Made by a program: the position numbers and the translations under genes. The notes below the pieces were generated by a model that did not search any database, was not told the origin of the DNA, and worked only from the letters and a program-made list of their open reading frames with translations. A stretch of DNA of 8,111 nucleotides from Candidatus Omnitrophota bacterium (GTDB taxonomy: Bacteria > Hinthialibacterota > Hinthialibacteria > Hinthialibacterales > JAKPRU01): contig JAKPRU010001218.1 in the NCBI GenBank assembly GCA_029557025.1, positions 1-8,111 of the forward strand, written 5' to 3'. Positions 6,078-8,111 of this stretch are shown here, piece by piece; the stretch's first letter is position 1; each line of letters begins with the position of its first letter.

Positions 6078-8111
6078 ATGAGACGATGGGTTTGGGTTTT
6101 TGTGTCACTGATTTGTTGCAGTGGGGTTTTCGCGGGTGATTTGTATATCTTTCATCTAAAAAACGGTCAACGTCTTATCGGCGAAATCGCGGGTGAAAAC
6201 GATGCTTCCCTGACGATTGAAACACGGGACGGTCGCGTTACTGTCCGCAAGGAAGAAATTGAATCCCGCACTCCGCATCTGGTTGACCGCGAGAAAATCG
6301 GGCAGGCCGAGCAATTCGTGGTGGAAAAACGGCATTTGGAGGCCATCCTGCTGTTTCGGGATGCGTACAGCGCCGTCCAGGATCCCAAAGTCAGAGAAGA
6401 GGGACAGCGGAGAATTGAGGAAGTGGCGGACCGGTGGGTTGAGCAGTCTTCGAGGCGTTCCGGGGCCGAATTGGACTGGTCGGATGCCGACAATCTGGTG
6501 AAGATTGAAGGATTGATCGAGTCTGCCGCTGTGCTGGAACGGCTGAAAGCGGAGGCCCGGCGGATTCGTGAAGTGAGAGCCGTGTATCTCGATTCCGTCG
6601 CGGAGGGGCTTATGAAGGCGGGGAAATATGCGGAAGCGGCGGAGATATACCGCGATCTACAGAACCACGGATTTCCCCGCCCGTCCCAGCTGGCCAATGC
6701 CTATCTTCGGCAGGCAATTTCTTTAACCGGGCCAACCGACAAGGATCTTTCGAGAGCCTTGCGCCTGTTAGAGCAGGCACAAGCCGCCGATCCGAATGTG
6801 GTCCTTGTCCATCTGTATCTGGCACATGTTTATCTGGAGCTGGGTAATCTCGATGCCGCGATGGAGCAATTCCGTCTGGCGGCTCCTCACTATGCCGAAT
6901 TTGCCGGGGCGGATAAGAACCTCTTTGACCGAATTTCCGCGCGTCTGGCCCGCGTCTCTCGATTTCCCACGTTTGCCCCTATCCCGACGGTTTCTCCGGA
7001 GCGGATTGCCAATCCTCAGCGGACGACGAAGCAAAAGGTTCGATTCTGGTTCTGGGATGCGAAACGGGCCTATTATTCCGGGTCATGGAAGGATTTTTTC
7101 AAGAAGCACTGGCTTTACGTGGCGGCTGTGATCGGAGCGGTTCTTGGTCTCTGGTATCTGCCTTGGCGCTATGTCCGGCACGATTTTTCCCGACGCACGA
7201 TGATAGGGCCAAACTGGAGCACGATAGCGTTTTTCACGGGCATATTCGGTTTCCTGGCTTACCTGGTCATGCGGACATTTCAGGAGATTCGTGTGCCCCG
7301 CTGCAAGCGTTGCGGATACAACCTGGCCAGAGTGAGCGACTATACGGATTACGATTACCATCATTGCCCCAGCTGCAAGGCTCCCATCCGGCCCGTGTTC
7401 AGCCTCAGCCAGGAAATCGTGGGTCGCGCCCGGATGCTGGCAGCGATGGGTTCCGCTTCGTCCCTGGAAACCGGGTCCGAGGAAGAACTGTTCCAGATTC
7501 TTTGTCTTCATGCGTTCCGGTCGCGTGCGCAAGAGGTGGTGATGGAGCCGAACGGGAAAGACCTGACTGTTTTTTTTGAGGTGGATGGGATTCGCTACCA
7601 GGTTTTCCAGATTCCCCAGTCAACCTTGAAGTTCCTTCTTCCTATCGCCCGTAAGAAAGCGAATATCGAAGCCTCCGCCCCGTTTCCCCAGAAGGGATAT
7701 TTCATTTCCAGTCTCGGCGAGGCGGATGTGGAGATCCGTTTGAGTATTACTCCCGGCGATTTGGGAGAGACATTTCGAATGCGTCTGACAGACCGACGAG
7801 AGTCGTTGCCGAACCTGGCGCAAATCGGTTTGAATGATCGTCAGCAAACGGTCATCAAGGAAGAATTGGCAAAGCCGTCAGGGATGATTGTCATTGCTGG
7901 GCCGCCAAAATCGGGCAAGACGACTCTGGCGTATGCCATGCTGGCCCATCTCAACGACGGGCGTCATTACATGGCTTCCATCGAAAAGAGCATTCAGGCG
8001 GAGGTTCCGGGGGTTACGCAGATTGAGGAAGGTCGGGGCGGGATGTATGGCAGACAGATCATCGAAGCCGTTGTTCGGCAGAATGTGAATGTGCTGTTTG
8101 TCGATGAAATT
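6078..8111 (+). CDS. Signal/Sm-like/TPR/zinc-ribbon protein fused to a GspE/PilB-type secretion ATPase (partial, 3' end cut)
   Basis: The frame is open for 678 codons to the window end. GGAG (6066-6069) sits 8 nt before the ATG. A hydrophobic N-terminus (1-19) ends V-F-A, a plausible signal peptidase I site. Residues 22-66 form a small beta domain (FHLKNGQRLIGEI, then a D-G-R-V-T-V-R-K-E-E-I strand pair) of the Sm-like type common before TPRs in planctomycetes. TPR-like helices follow, clearest at 172-198 (AGKYAEAAEIYRDL) and 238-270 (ELGNLDAAMEQF). Hydrophobic segments lie at 345-363 and 382-398. A zinc ribbon has C409, C412, C430 and C433. Then comes a GspE-like region: a QEVVMEP at 485-491 aligning with the usual S-D-I-H-I-E-P, VFFEVDGIRYQV, FRMRLTD, and Walker A GPPKSGKTT (608-616). 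The segment after ASIEK resembles the Asp-box region, and VLFVDEI (672-678) is Walker B. Family ATPases power type II secretion or type IV pili from the cytoplasm. The specific role here is unknown. Confidence 0.85.
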   Translation, partial: MRRWVWVFVSLICCSGVFAGDLYIFHLKNGQRLIGEIAGENDASLTIETRDGRVTVRKEEIESRTPHLVDREKIGQAEQFVVEKRHLEAILLFRDAYSAVQDPKVREEGQRRIEEVADRWVEQSSRRSGAELDWSDADNLVKIEGLIESAAVLERLKAEARRIREVRAVYLDSVAEGLMKAGKYAEAAEIYRDLQNHGFPRPSQLANAYLRQAISLTGPTDKDLSRALRLLEQAQAADPNVVLVHLYLAHVYLELGNLDAAMEQFRLAAPHYAEFAGADKNLFDRISARLARVSRFPTFAPIPTVSPERIANPQRTTKQKVRFWFWDAKRAYYSGSWKDFFKKHWLYVAAVIGAVLGLWYLPWRYVRHDFSRRTMIGPNWSTIAFFTGIFGFLAYLVMRTFQEIRVPRCKRCGYNLARVSDYTDYDYHHCPSCKAPIRPVFSLSQEIVGRARMLAAMGSASSLETGSEEELFQILCLHAFRSRAQEVVMEPNGKDLTVFFEVDGIRYQVFQIPQSTLKFLLPIARKKANIEASAPFPQKGYFISSLGEADVEIRLSITPGDLGETFRMRLTDRRESLPNLAQIGLNDRQQTVIKEELAKPSGMIVIAGPPKSGKTTLAYAMLAHLNDGRHYMASIEKSIQAEVPGVTQIEEGRGGMYGRQIIEAVVRQNVNVLFVDEI

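Noticed and set aside
6078..6137. Lipoprotein signal in the fusion protein (two cysteines at 13-14)
   Set aside because: The residues before the cysteines (S-L-I and L-I-C) do not fit the lipobox pattern; V-F-A at 17-19 is a better signal peptidase I site.
7085..7579. A 164-codon + strand frame inside the ATPase fusion gene, suggesting a frameshift
   Set aside because: The main frame is continuous through the region and encodes the membrane segments, zinc ribbon and GspE-like domain without a break, so this frame is a shadow.

Overview
The window is a bacterial, gene-dense stretch of roughly balanced to moderately high GC. It carries five complete genes and two that run off the ends. Several features point to a planctomycete-like or other PVC/FCB-type bacterium: a Tat-exported Gfo/Idh/MocA oxidoreductase, a CxxCGYxL zinc ribbon next to membrane segments, a secreted Sm-like plus TPR module, and short degenerate tandem repeats in the gaps. 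No marker gene fixes the phylum, so this is an inference.

Left part (1-2686), glycan assembly. The + strand opens with the C-terminal 40 residues of a protein whose tail resembles GH99-like/WbsX glycan enzymes. It converges on a minus-strand CgeB-type glycosyltransferase (183-1322). Divergent from that gene, and overlapping its 5' end by 16 bp, is a multi-pass GT-C-like membrane glycosyltransferase (1307-2686). This gene carries four perfect copies of a 7-bp repeat inside its coding sequence.

Middle part (2896-5936), sugar chemistry. Three co-directional genes follow: a Tat-signal Gfo/Idh/MocA oxidoreductase, a GmhA-like SIS phosphosugar isomerase and a ROK sugar kinase that lacks the usual cysteine zinc motif. 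Oxidoreductase, isomerase and kinase together look like a route that modifies or recycles a sugar. The substrate cannot be read from sequence, and the Tat signal places the oxidoreductase outside the cytoplasm, away from the other two. The gaps of 68-209 bp hold palindromes and degenerate tandem repeats.

Right part (6078-8111), the most unusual gene. One uninterrupted frame, cut by the window end, encodes in order an N-terminal signal-like segment, a small Sm-like beta domain, TPR-type helices, two hydrophobic segments, a four-cysteine zinc ribbon, and a GspE/PilB-type secretion ATPase with Walker A and an altered Walker B. Joining an apparently exported sensor or scaffold half to a type II secretion/type IV pilus ATPase is not a standard arrangement, and its membrane topology is hard to reconcile with a cytoplasmic ATPase. 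It is the best candidate here for an undescribed system.
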